Shown here piece after piece: positions 26,052-38,500 of a stretch of DNA of 64,000 nucleotides. The DNA is from Cinclus cinclus (taxonomy: Eukaryota; Chordata; Aves; Passeriformes; Cinclidae). Position 1 is the first letter of the stretch. Each line of letters begins with the position of its first letter. The position numbers were made by a program, and so were the translations under genes. Under the pieces are notes generated by a model. That model did not search any database, had not been told where the DNA came from, and saw only the letters and a program-made list of their open reading frames with translations. The stretch is from assembly GCF_963662255.1 (NCBI RefSeq), contig NW_026912178.1:930001-994000 (forward strand), in the 5' to 3' direction.

Positions 26052-28250
26052 TGACCCAATGCAGGCTAACAATCTAAGAATCCCTTTTGACACCAGGGGG
26101 CGCAAAAGGTCCACGGATGAACTGTGACAGCATGGGGACCTATAGAAGCAAGGATCTATTATGAGACCATGAAGGCCAAGAATCAAATGATTCATTGTGA
26201 CATCAAGTGGCCTAAAAGGGCATGGGATGCATTGTGACACCAGAGAGGTTAAGAGAAGCAAGGAACCATTGTGACCCAATGCAGGCTAACAATCTAAGAA
26301 TCCCTTTTGACACCAGGGGGCGCAAAAGGACCACGGATGAACTGTGACAGCATGGGGACCTATAGAAGCAAGGATCTATTATGACACCATGAAGGCCAAG
26401 AATCAAATGATTCATTGTGACATCAAGTGGCCTAAAAGGGCTTGGAATGCATTGTGACACCACAGAGGTTAAGAGAAAAATAGGAACCATTGTGACCCAA
26501 GGGAGGCTAACAATCTAATGATCCCATGTGACACCAGGGGTTGTAATAGGGCCAGGGATGAATTGTGAAAGCATGGAGCCCAAGAAAAACATGGAAACAT
26601 TATGACACCATAGAGGCCAAGACTCAAATGATTCATTGTAACACCAAGTGGCCTAAAAGGGCATGGGATGCATTGTGACACCATAGGGGTTAAGAGAAGC
26701 AAGGAACCATTGTGACCCAATGTAGGCTAACAATCTAACAATCCCTTTTGACACCAGGGGGCTCAAAAGGTCGACGGATGAACTGTGACTGCATGGGGAC
26801 CTATAGAAGCAAGGATCTATTATGACACCATGAAGGCCAAGAATCAAATGATTCATTGTGACATCAAGTGGCCTAAAAGGGCTTGGAATGCATTGTGACA
26901 CCACAGAGGTTAAGAGAAGCAGGGAACCATTGTGATCCAAGGGAGGCTAACAATCTAATGATCCCCTGGGACACCAGGGGTTGTAATAGGGCCAGGGATG
27001 AATTGTGAAAGCATGGGGCCCAATAAATCATGGAAATATTATGACACCATAGAGGCCAAGATTCAAATGATTCATTGTAACACCAAGTGGCCTAAAAGGG
27101 CATGGGATGCATTGTGACACCACAGAGGTTAAGAGAAGCAGGGAACCATTGTGACCCAATGCAGGCTAACAATCTAAGAATCCCTTTTGACACCAGGGGG
27201 CGCAAAAGGTCCACCGATGAACTGTGACAGCATGGGGACCTATAGAAGCAAGGATCTATTATGAGACCATGAAGGCCAAGAATCAAATGATTCATTGTGA
27301 CATCAAGTGGCCTAAAAGGGCATGGGATGCATTGTGACACCAGAGAGGTTAAGAGAAGCAAGGAACCATTGTGACCCAATGCAGGCTAACAATCTAAGAA
27401 TCCCTTTTGACACCAGGGGGCGCAAAAGGACCACGGATGAACTGTGACAGCATGGGGACCTATAGAAGCAAGGATCTATTATGACACCATGAAGGCCAAG
27501 AATCAAATGATTCATTGTGACATCAAGTGGCCTAAAAGGGCTTGGAATGCATTGTGACACCACAGAGGTTAAGAGAAGCAAGGAACCATTGTGACCCAAG
27601 GGAGGCTAACAATCTAATGATCCATTGTGACACCAGGGGTTGTAATAGGGCCAGGGATGAATTGTGAAAGCATGGAGCCCAAGAAAAACATGGAAACATT
27701 ATGACACCATAGAGGCCAAGACTCAAATGATTCATTGTAACACCAAGTGGCCTAAAAGGGCATGGGATGCATTGTGACACCATAGGGGTTAAGAGAAGCA
27801 AGGAACCATTGTGACCCAATGTAGGCTAACAATCTAACAATCCCTTTTGACACCAGGGGGCTCAAAAGGACGACGGATGAACTGTGACTGCATGGGGACC
27901 TATAGAAGCAAGGATCTATTATGACACCATGAAGGCCAAGAATCAAATGATTCATTGTGACATCAAGTGGCCTAAAAGGGCTTGGAATGCATTGTGACAC
28001 CACAGAGGTTAAGAGAAGCAGGGAACCATTGTGATCCAAGGGAGGCTAACAATCTAATGATCCCCTGGGACACCAGGGGTTGTAATAGGGCCAGGGATGA
28101 ATTGTGAAAGCATGGGGCCCAATAAATCATGGAAATATTATGACACCATAGAGGCCAACATTCAAATGATTCATTGTAACACGAAGTGGCCTAAAAGGGC
28201 ATGGGATGCATTGTGCCACCACAGAGGTTAAGAGAAGCAAGGAACCATTG
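26052..28250 (+). repeat. 5-mer repeat, two tandem copies (about 1,099 bp)
   Basis: The copies are 26052-27151 (1,100 bp, with the 1-bp insertion) and 27152-28250 (1,099 bp). The unit is alpha-alpha-beta-alpha-gamma2. Shared marks are AAAAGGTCCAC near 26107 and 27207, TATTATGAGACCATG near 26160 and 27260, and CGACGGATG with GTGACTGCATGG near 26772 and 27872. The same five-monomer order occurs once at 15500-16598, so this is a local doubling of a unit present elsewhere. Confidence 0.9.
26473..26484 (+). repeat. Monomer with 1-bp insertion (221 bp)
   Basis: In alpha monomer 26272-26492 the usual AGAGAAGCAAGGAACC reads AGAGAAAAATAGGAACC, a net gain of one base plus nearby substitutions. It is absent from the otherwise matching copies at 27372-27591 and 15720-15939. 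It is the only 221-bp monomer in the window. It could be a true mutation or a sequencing or consensus error. Confidence 0.85.
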
Positions 28251-31200
28251 TGACCCAATGCAGGCTAACTATCTAAGATTCCCTTTTGACACCAGGGGGT
28301 GCAAAAGGACCACCGATGAACTGTGACAGCATGGGGACCTATAGAAGCAAGGATCTATTATGACACCATGAAGGCCAAGAATCAAATGATTCATTGTGAC
28401 GTCAAGTGGCCTAAAAGGGCTTGGAATGCATTGTGACACCACAGAGGTTAAGAGAAGCAAGGAACCATTGTGACCCAAGGGAGGCTAACAATCTAATGAC
28501 CCATTGTGACACCAGGGGTTGTAATAGGGCCAGGGATGAATTGTGAAAGCTTGGGGACCAAGAAAAACATGGAAACATTTTGACACCATAGAGGCCAAGA
28601 CTCAAATGATTCATTGTAACACCAAGTGGCCTAAAAGGGCATGGGATGCATTGTGACACCACAGGGGTTAAGAGAAGCAAGGAACCATTGTGACCCAAGG
28701 GAGGCTAACAATCTAATGATCCATTGTGACACCAGGGGTTGTAATAGGGCCAGGGATGAATTGTGAAAGCATGGGGCCCAAGAAAAACATGGAAACAATT
28801 TGACACCATAGAGGCCAAGACTCAAATGATTCATTGTAACACGAAGTGGCCTAAAAGGGCATGGGATGCATTGTGCCACCACAGAGGTTAAGAGAAGCAA
28901 GGAACCATTGTGACCCAATGCAGGCTAACTATCTAAGATTCCCTTTTGACACCAGGGGGCGCAAAAGGACCACGGATGAACTGTGACAGCATGGGGACCT
29001 ATAGAAGCAAGGATCTATTATGACACCATGAAGGCCAAGAATCAAATGATTCATTGTGACATCAAGTGGCCTAAAAGGGCTTGGAATGCATTGTGACACC
29101 ACAGAGGTTAAGAGAAGCAAGGAACCATTGTGACCCAAGGGAGGCTAACAATCTAATGATCCCCTGTGTCACCAGGGGTTGTAATAGGGCCAGGGATGAA
29201 TTGTGAAAGCATGGAGCCCAAGAAAAACATGGAAACATTTTGACACCATAGAGGCCAAGACTCAAATGATTCATTGTAACACCAAGTGGCCTAAAAGGGC
29301 ATGGGATGCATTGTGACACCATAGGGGTTAAGAGAAGCAAGGAACCATTGTGACCCAATGTAGGCTAACAATCTAAGAATCCCTTTTGACACCAGGGGTC
29401 TCAAAAGGACCACGGATGAACTGCGACAGCATGGGGACCTATAGAAGCAAGGATCTATTATGACACCATGAAGGCCAAGAATCAAATGATTCATTGTGAC
29501 ACCAAGTGGCCTAAAAGGGCTTGGAATGCATTGTGACACCACAGAGGTTAAGAGAAGCAAGGACCCATTGTGACCCAAGGGAGGCTAAGAATCTAACGAT
29601 CCCCTGTGACTCCAGGGGTTGTAATAGGGCCAGGGATGAATTGTGAAAGCATGGGGCACAATTAATCATGGAAATATTATGACAACATAGAGGCCAAGAC
29701 TCAAATGATTCATTGTAACACCAAGTGGCCTTAAAGGGCATGGGATGCATTGTGACACCACAGAGGTTAAGAGAAGCAAGGAACCATTGTGACCCAATGC
29801 AGGCTAACAATCTAAGAATCCCTTTTGACACCAGGGGGCGCAAAAGGACCACGGATGAACTGTGAAAGCATGGGGACCTATAGAAGCCGGGATCTATTAT
29901 GACACCATGAAGGCCAAGAATCAAACGATTCATTGTGACATCAAGTGGCCTAAAAGGGCATGGGTTGCATTGTGACACCAGAGAGGTTAAGAGAAGCAAG
30001 GAACCATTGTGACCCAATGCAGGCTAGCTATCCAAGATTCCCTTTTGACACCAGGGGGCGCAAAAGGACCACGGATGAACTGTGACAGCATGGGGACCTA
30101 TAGAAGCAAGGATCTATTATGACACCATGAAGGCCAAGAATCAAATGATTCATTGTGACATCAAGTGGCCTAAAAGGGCTTGGAATGCATTGTGACACCA
30201 CAGAGGTTAAGAGAAGCAGGGAAACATTGTGACCCAAGGGAGGCTAACAATCTAATGATCCCCTGTGACACCAGGGGTTGTAATAGGGCCAGGGATGAAT
30301 TGTGAAAGCATGGGGCACAATTAATCATGGAAATATTATGACAACATAGACGCCAAGACTCAAATGATTCATTGTAACACCAAGTGGCCTAAAAGGGCAT
30401 GGGATGCATTGTGACACCATAGGGGTTAAGAGAAGCAAGGAACCATTGTGACCCAATGTAGGCTAACAATCTAAGAATCCCTTTTGACACCAGGGGGCTC
30501 CAAAGGACCACGGATGAACTGTGACAGCATGGGGACCTATAGAAGCAAGGATCTATTATGACACCATGAAGGCCAAGAATCAAATGATTCATTGTGACAT
30601 CAAGTGGCCTAAAAGGGCTTGGAATGCATTGTGACACCACAGAGGTTAAGAGAAGCAGGGAACCATTGTGATCCAAGGGAGGCTAACAATCTAATGATCC
30701 CCTGGGACACCAGGGGTTGTAATAGGGCCAGGGATGAATTGTGAAAGCATGGGGCACAATAAATCAAGGAAATATTATGACACCATAGAGGCCAACATTC
30801 AAATGATTCATTGTAACACCAAGTGGCCTAAAAGGGCATGGGATGCATTGTGACACCACAGAGGTTAAGAGAAGCAAGGAACCATTGTGACCCAATGCAG
30901 GCTAACTATCTAAGATTCCCTTTTGACACCAGGGCACGCAAAAGGACCACAGATGAACTGTGACAGCATGGGGACCTATAGAAGCAAGGATCTATTATGA
31001 CACCATGAAGGCCAAGAATCAAATGATTCATTGTGACGTCAAGTGGCCTAAAAGGGCTTGGAATGCATTGTGACACCACAGAGGTTAAGAGAAGCAAGGA
31101 ACCATTGTGACCCAAGGGAGGCTAACAATCTAATGATCCATTGTGACACCAGGGGTTGTAATAGGGCCAGGGATGAATTGTGAAAGCTTGGGGACCAAGA

Positions 31201-34200
31201 AAAACATGGAAACATTTTGACACCATAGAGGCCAAGACTCAAATGATTCATTGTAACACCAAGTGGCCTAAAAGGGCATGGGATGCATTGTGACACCACA
31301 GGGGTTAAGAGAAGCAAGGAACCATTGTGACCCAAGGGAGGCTAACAATCTAATGATCCATTGTGACACCAGGGGTTGTAATAGGGCCAGGGATGAATTG
31401 TGAAAGCATGGGGCCCAAGAAAAACATGGAAACAATTTGACACCATAGAGGCCAAGACTCAAATGATTCATTGTATCACGAAGTGGCCTAAAAGGGCATG
31501 GGATGCATTGTGCCACCACAGAGGTTAAGAGAAGCAAGGAACCATTGTGACCCAATGCAGGCTAACTATCTAAGATTCCCTTTTGACACCAGGGCACGCA
31601 AAAGGACCACAGATGAACTGTGACAGCATGGGGACCTATAGAAGCAAGGATCTATTATGACACCATGAAGGCCAAGAATCAAATGATTCATTGTGACATC
31701 AAGTGGCCTAAAAGGGCTTGGAATGCATTGTGACACCACAGAGGTTAAGAGAAGCAGGGAACCATTGTGATCCAAGGGAGGCTAACAATCTAATGATCCC
31801 CTGGGACACCAGGGGTTGTAATAGGGCCAGGGATGAATTGTGAAAGCATGGGGCCCAATAAATCATGGAAATATTATGACACCATAGAGGCCAACATTCA
31901 AATGATTCATTGTAACACGAAGTGGCCTAAAAGGGCATGGGATGCATTGTGCCACCACAGAGGTTAAGAGAAGCAAGGAACCATTGTGACCCAATGCAGG
32001 CTAACTATCTAAGATTCCCTTTTGACACCAGGGGGTGCAAAAGGACCACCGATGAACTGTGACAGCATGGGGACCTATAGAAGCAAGGATCTATTATGAC
32101 ACCATGAAGGCCAAGAATCAAATGATTCATTGTGACGTCAAGTGGCCTAAAAGGGCTTGGAATGCATTGTGACACCACAGAGGTTAAGAGAAGCAAGGAA
32201 CCATTGTGACCCAAGGGAGGCTAACAATCTAATGACCCATTGTGACACCAGGGGTTGTAATAGGGCCAGGGATGAATTGTGAAAGCTTGGGGACCAAGAA
32301 AAACATGGAAACATTTTGACACCATAGAGGCCAAGACTCAAATGATTCATTGTAACACCAAGTGGCCTAAAAGGGCATGGGATGCATTGTGACACCACAG
32401 GGGTTAAGAGAAGCAAGGAACCATTGTGACCCAAGGGAGGCTAACAATCTAATGATCCATTGTGACACCAGGGGTTGTAATAGGGCCAGGGATGAATTGT
32501 GAAAGCATGGGGCCCAAGAAAAACATGGAAACAATTTGACACCATAGAGGCCAAGACTCAAATGATTCATTGTAACACGAAGTGGCCTAAAAGGGCATGG
32601 GATGCATTGTGCCACCACAGAGGTTAAGAGAAGCAAGGAACCATTGTGACCCAATGCAGGCTAACTATCTAAGATTCCCTTTTGACACCAGGGGGCGCAA
32701 AAGGACCACGGATGAACTGTGACAGCATGGGGACCTATAGAAGCAAGGATCTATTATGACACCATGAAGGCCAAGAATCAAATGATTCATTGTGACATCA
32801 AGTGGCCTAAAAGGGCTTGGAATGCATTGTGACACCACAGAGGTTAAGAGAAGCAAGGAACCATTGTGACCCAAGGGAGGCTAACAATCTAATGATCCCC
32901 TGTGTCACCAGGGGTTGTAATAGGGCCAGGGATGAATTGTGAAAGCATGGAGCCCAAGAAAAACATGGAAACATTTTGACACCATAGAGGCCAAGACTCA
33001 AATGATTCATTGTAACACCAAGTGGCCTAAAAGGGCATGGGATGCATTGTGACACCATAGGGGTTAAGAGAAGCAAGGAACCATTGTGACCCAATGTAGG
33101 CTAACAATCTAAGAATCCCTTTTGACACCAGGGGTCTCAAAAGGACCACGGATGAACTGCGACAGCATGGGGACCTATAGAAGCAAGGATCTATTATGAC
33201 ACCATGAAGGCCAAGAATCAAATGATTCATTGTGACACCAAGTGGCCTAAAAGGGCTTGGAATGCATTGTGACACCACAGAGGTTAAGAGAAGCAAGGAC
33301 CCATTGTGACCCAAGGGAGGCTAAGAATCTAACGATCCCCTGTGACTCCAGGGGTTGTAATAGGGCCAGGGATGAATTGTGAAAGCATGGGGCACAATTA
33401 ATCATGGAAATATTATGACAACATAGAGGCCAAGACTCAAATGATTCATTGTAACACCAAGTGGCCTTAAAGGGCATGGGATGCATTGTGACACCACAGA
33501 GGTTAAGAGAAGCAAGGAACCATTGTGACCCAATGCAGGCTAACAATCTAAGAATCCCTTTTGACACCAGGGGGCGCAAAAGGACCACGGATGAACTGTG
33601 AAAGCATGGGGACCTATAGAAGCCGGGATCTATTATGACACCATGAAGGCCAAGAATCAAACGATTCATTGTGACATCAAGTGGCCTAAAAGGGCATGGG
33701 TTGCATTGTGACACCAGAGAGGTTAAGAGAAGCAAGGAACCATTGTGACCCAATGCAGGCTAGCTATCCAAGATTCCCTTTTGACACCAGGGGGCGCAAA
33801 AGGACCACGGATGAACTGTGACAGCATGGGGACCTATAGAAGCAAGGATCTATTATGACACCATGAAGGCCAAGAATCAAATGATTCATTGTGACATCAA
33901 GTGGCCTAAAAGGGCTTGGAATGCATTGTGACACCACAGAGGTTAAGAGAAGCAGGGAAACATTGTGACCCAAGGGAGGCTAACAATCTAATGATCCCCT
34001 GTGACACCAGGGGTTGTAATAGGGCCAGGGATGAATTGTGAAAGCATGGGGCACAATTAATCATGGAAATATTATGACAACATAGACGCCAAGACTCAAA
34101 TGATTCATTGTAACACCAAGTGGCCTAAAAGGGCATGGGATGCATTGTGACACCATAGGGGTTAAGAGAAGCAAGGAACCATTGTGACCCAATGTAGGCT

Positions 34201-35433
34201 AACAATCTAAGAATCCCTTTTGACACCAGGGGGCTCCAAAGGACCACGGATGAACTGTGACAGCATGGGGACCTATAGAAGCAAGGATCTATTATGACAC
34301 CATGAAGGCCAAGAATCAAATGATTCATTGTGACATCAAGTGGCCTAAAAGGGCTTGGAATGCATTGTGACACCACAGAGGTTAAGAGAAGCAGGGAACC
34401 ATTGTGATCCAAGGGAGGCTAACAATCTAATGATCCCCTGGGACACCAGGGGTTGTAATAGGGCCAGGGATGAATTGTGAAAGCATGGGGCACAATAAAT
34501 CAAGGAAATATTATGACACCATAGAGGCCAACATTCAAATGATTCATTGTAACACCAAGTGGCCTAAAAGGGCATGGGATGCATTGTGACACCACAGAGG
34601 TTAAGAGAAGCAAGGAACCATTGTGACCCAATGCAGGCTAACTATCTAAGATTCCCTTTTGACACCAGGGCACGCAAAAGGACCACAGATGAACTGTGAC
34701 AGCATGGGGACCTATAGAAGCAAGGATCTATTATGACACCATGAAGGCCAAGAATCAAATGATTCATTGTGACGTCAAGTGGCCTAAAAGGGCTTGGAAT
34801 GCATTGTGACACCACAGAGGTTAAGAGAAGCAAGGAACCATTGTGACCCAAGGGAGGCTAACAATCTAATGATCCATTGTGACACCAGGGGTTGTAATAG
34901 GGCCAGGGATGAATTGTGAAAGCTTGGGGACCAAGAAAAACATGGAAACATTTTGACACCATAGAGGCCAAGACTCAAATGATTCATTGTAACACCAAGT
35001 GGCCTAAAAGGGCATGGGATGCATTGTGACACCACAGGGGTTAAGAGAAGCAAGGAACCATTGTGACCCAAGGGAGGCTAACAATCTAATGATCCATTGT
35101 GACACCAGGGGTTGTAATAGGGCCAGGGATGAATTGTGAAAGCATGGGGCCCAAGAAAAACATGGAAACAATTTGACACCATAGAGGCCAAGACTCAAAT
35201 GATTCATTGTATCACGAAGTGGCCTAAAAGGGCATGGGATGCATTGTGCCACCACAGAGGTTAAGAGAAGCAAGGAACCATTGTGACCCAATGCAGGCTA
35301 ACTATCTAAGATTCCCTTTTGACACCAGGGCACGCAAAAGGACCACAGATGAACTGTGACAGCATGGGGACCTATAGAAGCAAGGATCTATTATGACACC
35401 ATGAAGGCCAAGAATCAAATGATTCATTGTGAC
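28251..35433 (+). repeat. 17-mer higher-order repeat, two tandem copies (3,736 bp)
   Basis: Copy 1 in monomer register is 28251-31986: alpha-beta-beta-alpha-beta-alpha-gamma1-alpha-alpha-gamma1-alpha-gamma2-alpha-beta-beta-alpha-gamma2. Copy 2 starts at 31987 and follows the same order until about 35433. Thirteen monomers of 220 bp plus four of 219 give 3,736 bp. Rare shared marks are CTGCGACAGC (29422 and 33158), GGGGTCTCAAAAGG (29396 and 33132), ACATAGACGCC (30344 and 34080), GGGCTCCAAAGG (30496 and 34232), AATAAATCAAGG (30758 and 34494) and TTGTATCACGAAG (31471 and 35207). The copy junction lies in 31626-31697, since identity with 27890 onward starts after a mismatch at 27889/31625 and identity with 35362 onward ends at 31698/35434. 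Confidence 0.92.
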
Positions 35434-35503
35434 GTCAAGTGGCCTAAAAGGGCTTGGAATGCATTGTGACACCACAGAGGTTAAGAGAAGCAAGGAACCA
35501 TTG

Positions 35504-38500
35504 TGACCCAAGGGAGGCTAACAATCTAATGATCCATTGTGACACCAGGGGTTGTAATAGGGCCAGGGATGAATTGTGAAAGCTTGGGGACCAAGAAAAA
35601 CATGGAAACATTTTGACACCATAGAGGCCAAGACTCAAATGATTCATTGTAACACCAAGTGGCCTAAAAGGGCATGGGATGCATTGTGACACCACAGGGG
35701 TTAAGAGAAGCAAGGAACCATTGTGACCCAAGGGAGGCTAACAATCTAATGATCCATTGTGACACCAGGGTTTGTAATAGGGCCAGGGATGAATTGTGAA
35801 AGCATGGGGCCCAAGAAAAACATGGAAACAATTTGACACCATAGAGGCCAAGACTCAAATGATTCATTGTAACACGAAGTGGCCTAAAAGGGCATGGGAT
35901 GCATTGTGCCACCACAGAGGTTAAGAGAAGCAAGGAACCATTGTGACCCAATGCAGGCTAACTATCTAAGATTCCCTTTTGACACCAGGGGGTGCAAAAG
36001 GACCACGGATGAACTGTGACAGCATGGGGACCTATAGAAGCAAGGATCTATTATGACACCATGAAGGCCAAGAATCAAATGATTCATTGTGACACCAAGT
36101 GGCCTAAAAGGGCATGGGATGCATTGTGACACCACAGAGGTTAAGAGAAGCAAGGAACCATTGTGACCCAATGCAGGCTAACAATCTAAGAATCCCTTTT
36201 GACACCAGGGGGCGCAAAAGGACCACGGATGAACTGTGACAGCCTGGGGACCTATAGAAGCAAGGATCTATTATGACACCATGAAGGCCAAGACTCAAAT
36301 GATTCATTGTGACATCAAGTGGCCTAAAAGGGCATGGGATGCATTGTGACACCACAGAGGTTAAGAGAAGCAAGGAACCATTGTGACCCAAGGGAGGCTA
36401 ACAATCTAATGATCCCCTGTGTCACCAGGGGTTGTAATAGGGCCAGGGATGAATTGTGAAAGCATGGAGCCCAAGAAAAACATGGAAACATTTTGACACC
36501 ATAGAGGCCAAGACTCAAATGATTCATTGTAACACCAAGTGGCCTAAAAGGGCTTGGAATTCATTGTGACACCACAGAGGTTAAGAGAAGCAAGGACCCA
36601 TTGTGACCCAAGGGAGGCTAAGAATCTAACGATCCCCTGTGACTCCAGGGGTTGTAATAGGGCCAGGGATGAATTGTGAAAGCATGGGGCACAATTAATC
36701 ATGGAAATATTATGACAACATAGAGGCCAAGACTCAAATGATTCATTGTAACACCAAGTGGCCTTAAAGGGCATGGGATGCATTGTGACACCACAGAGGT
36801 TAAGAGAAGCAAGGAACCATTGTGACCCAATGCAGGCTAACAATCTAAGAATCCCTTTTGACACCAGGGGGCGCAAAAGGACCACGGATGAACTGTGAAA
36901 GCATGGGGACCTATAGAAGACAGGATCTATTATGAGACCATGAAGGCCAAGAATCAAACGATTCATTGTGACATCAAGTGGCCTAAAAGGGCATGGGTTG
37001 CATTGTGACACCAGAGAGGTTAAGAGAAGCAAGGAACCATTGTGACCAAATGCAGGCTAGCTATGCAAGATTCCCTTTTGACACCAGGGGGCGCAAAAGG
37101 ACCACGGATGAACTGTGACAGCATGGGGACCTATAGAAGCAAGGATCTATTATGACACCATGAAGGCCAAGAATCAAATGATTCATTGTGACATCAAGTG
37201 GCCTAAAAGGGCTTGGAATGCATTGTGACACCACAGAGGTTAAGAGAAGCAGGGAAACATTGTGACCCAAGGGAGGCTAACAATCTAATGATCCCCTGTG
37301 ACACCAGGGGTTGTAATAGGGCCAGGGATGAATTGTGAAAGCATGGGGCACAATTAATCATGGAAATATTATGACAACATAGAGGCCAAGACTCAAATGA
37401 TTCATTGTAACACCAAGTGGCCTTAAAGGGCATGGGATGCATTGTGACACCACAGAGGTTAAGAGAAACAAGGAACCATTGTGACCCAAGGGATGCTAAC
37501 AATTTAATGATCCATTGTGACACCAGGGGTTGTAATAGGGTTAGGGATGAATTGTGAAAGCATGGAGGCCAAAAAAAACATGGAAACATTTTGACACCAT
37601 AGAGGCCAAGACTCAAATGATTCATTGTAACACCAAGTGGACTAAAAGGGCATGGGATGCATTGTGACACCACAGGGGTTAAGAGAAGCAAGGAACCATT
37701 GTGACCCAAGGGAGGCTAACAATCTAATGATCCATTGTGACACCAGGGGTTGTAATAGGGCCAGGGATGAATTGTGAAAGCATGGGGCCCAAGAAAAACA
37801 TGGAAACAATTTGACACCATAGAGGCCAAGACTCAAATGATTCATTGTAACACGAAGTGGCCTAAAAGGGCATGGGATGCATTGTGCCACCACAGAGGTT
37901 AAGAGAAGCAAGGAACCATTGTGACCCAATGCAGGCTAACTATCTAAGATTCCCTTTTGACACCAGGGGGTGCAAAAGGACCACGGATGAACTGTGACAG
38001 CATGGGGACCTATAGAAGCAAGGATCTATTATGACACCATGAAGGCCAAGAATCAAATGATTCATTGTGACACCAAGTGGCCTAAAAGGGCATGGGATGC
38101 ATTGTGACACCACAGAGGTTAAGAGAAGCAAGGAACCATTGTGACCCAATGCAGGCTAACAATCTAAGAATCCCTTTTGACACCAGGGGGCGCAAAAGGA
38201 CCACGGATGAACTGTGACAGCATGGGGACCTATAGAAGCAAGGATCTATTATGACACCATGAAGGCCAAGAATCAAATGATTCATTGTGACATCAAGTGG
38301 CCTAAAAGGGCATGGGATGCATTGTGACACCACAGAGGTTAAGAGAAGCAAGGAACCATTGTGACCCAGGGGAGGCTAACAATCTAATGATCCATTGTGA
38401 CACCAGGGGTTGTAATAGGGCCAGGGATGAATTGTGAAAGCTTGGGGACCAAGAAAAACATGGAAACATTTTGACACCATAGAGGCCAAGACTCAAATGA

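Noticed and set aside
36557..36562. Apparently unique GAATTC site
   Set aside because: It is a single-base variant (GAATGC to GAATTC) in one monomer. It is useful as a marker but has no evident biological meaning.
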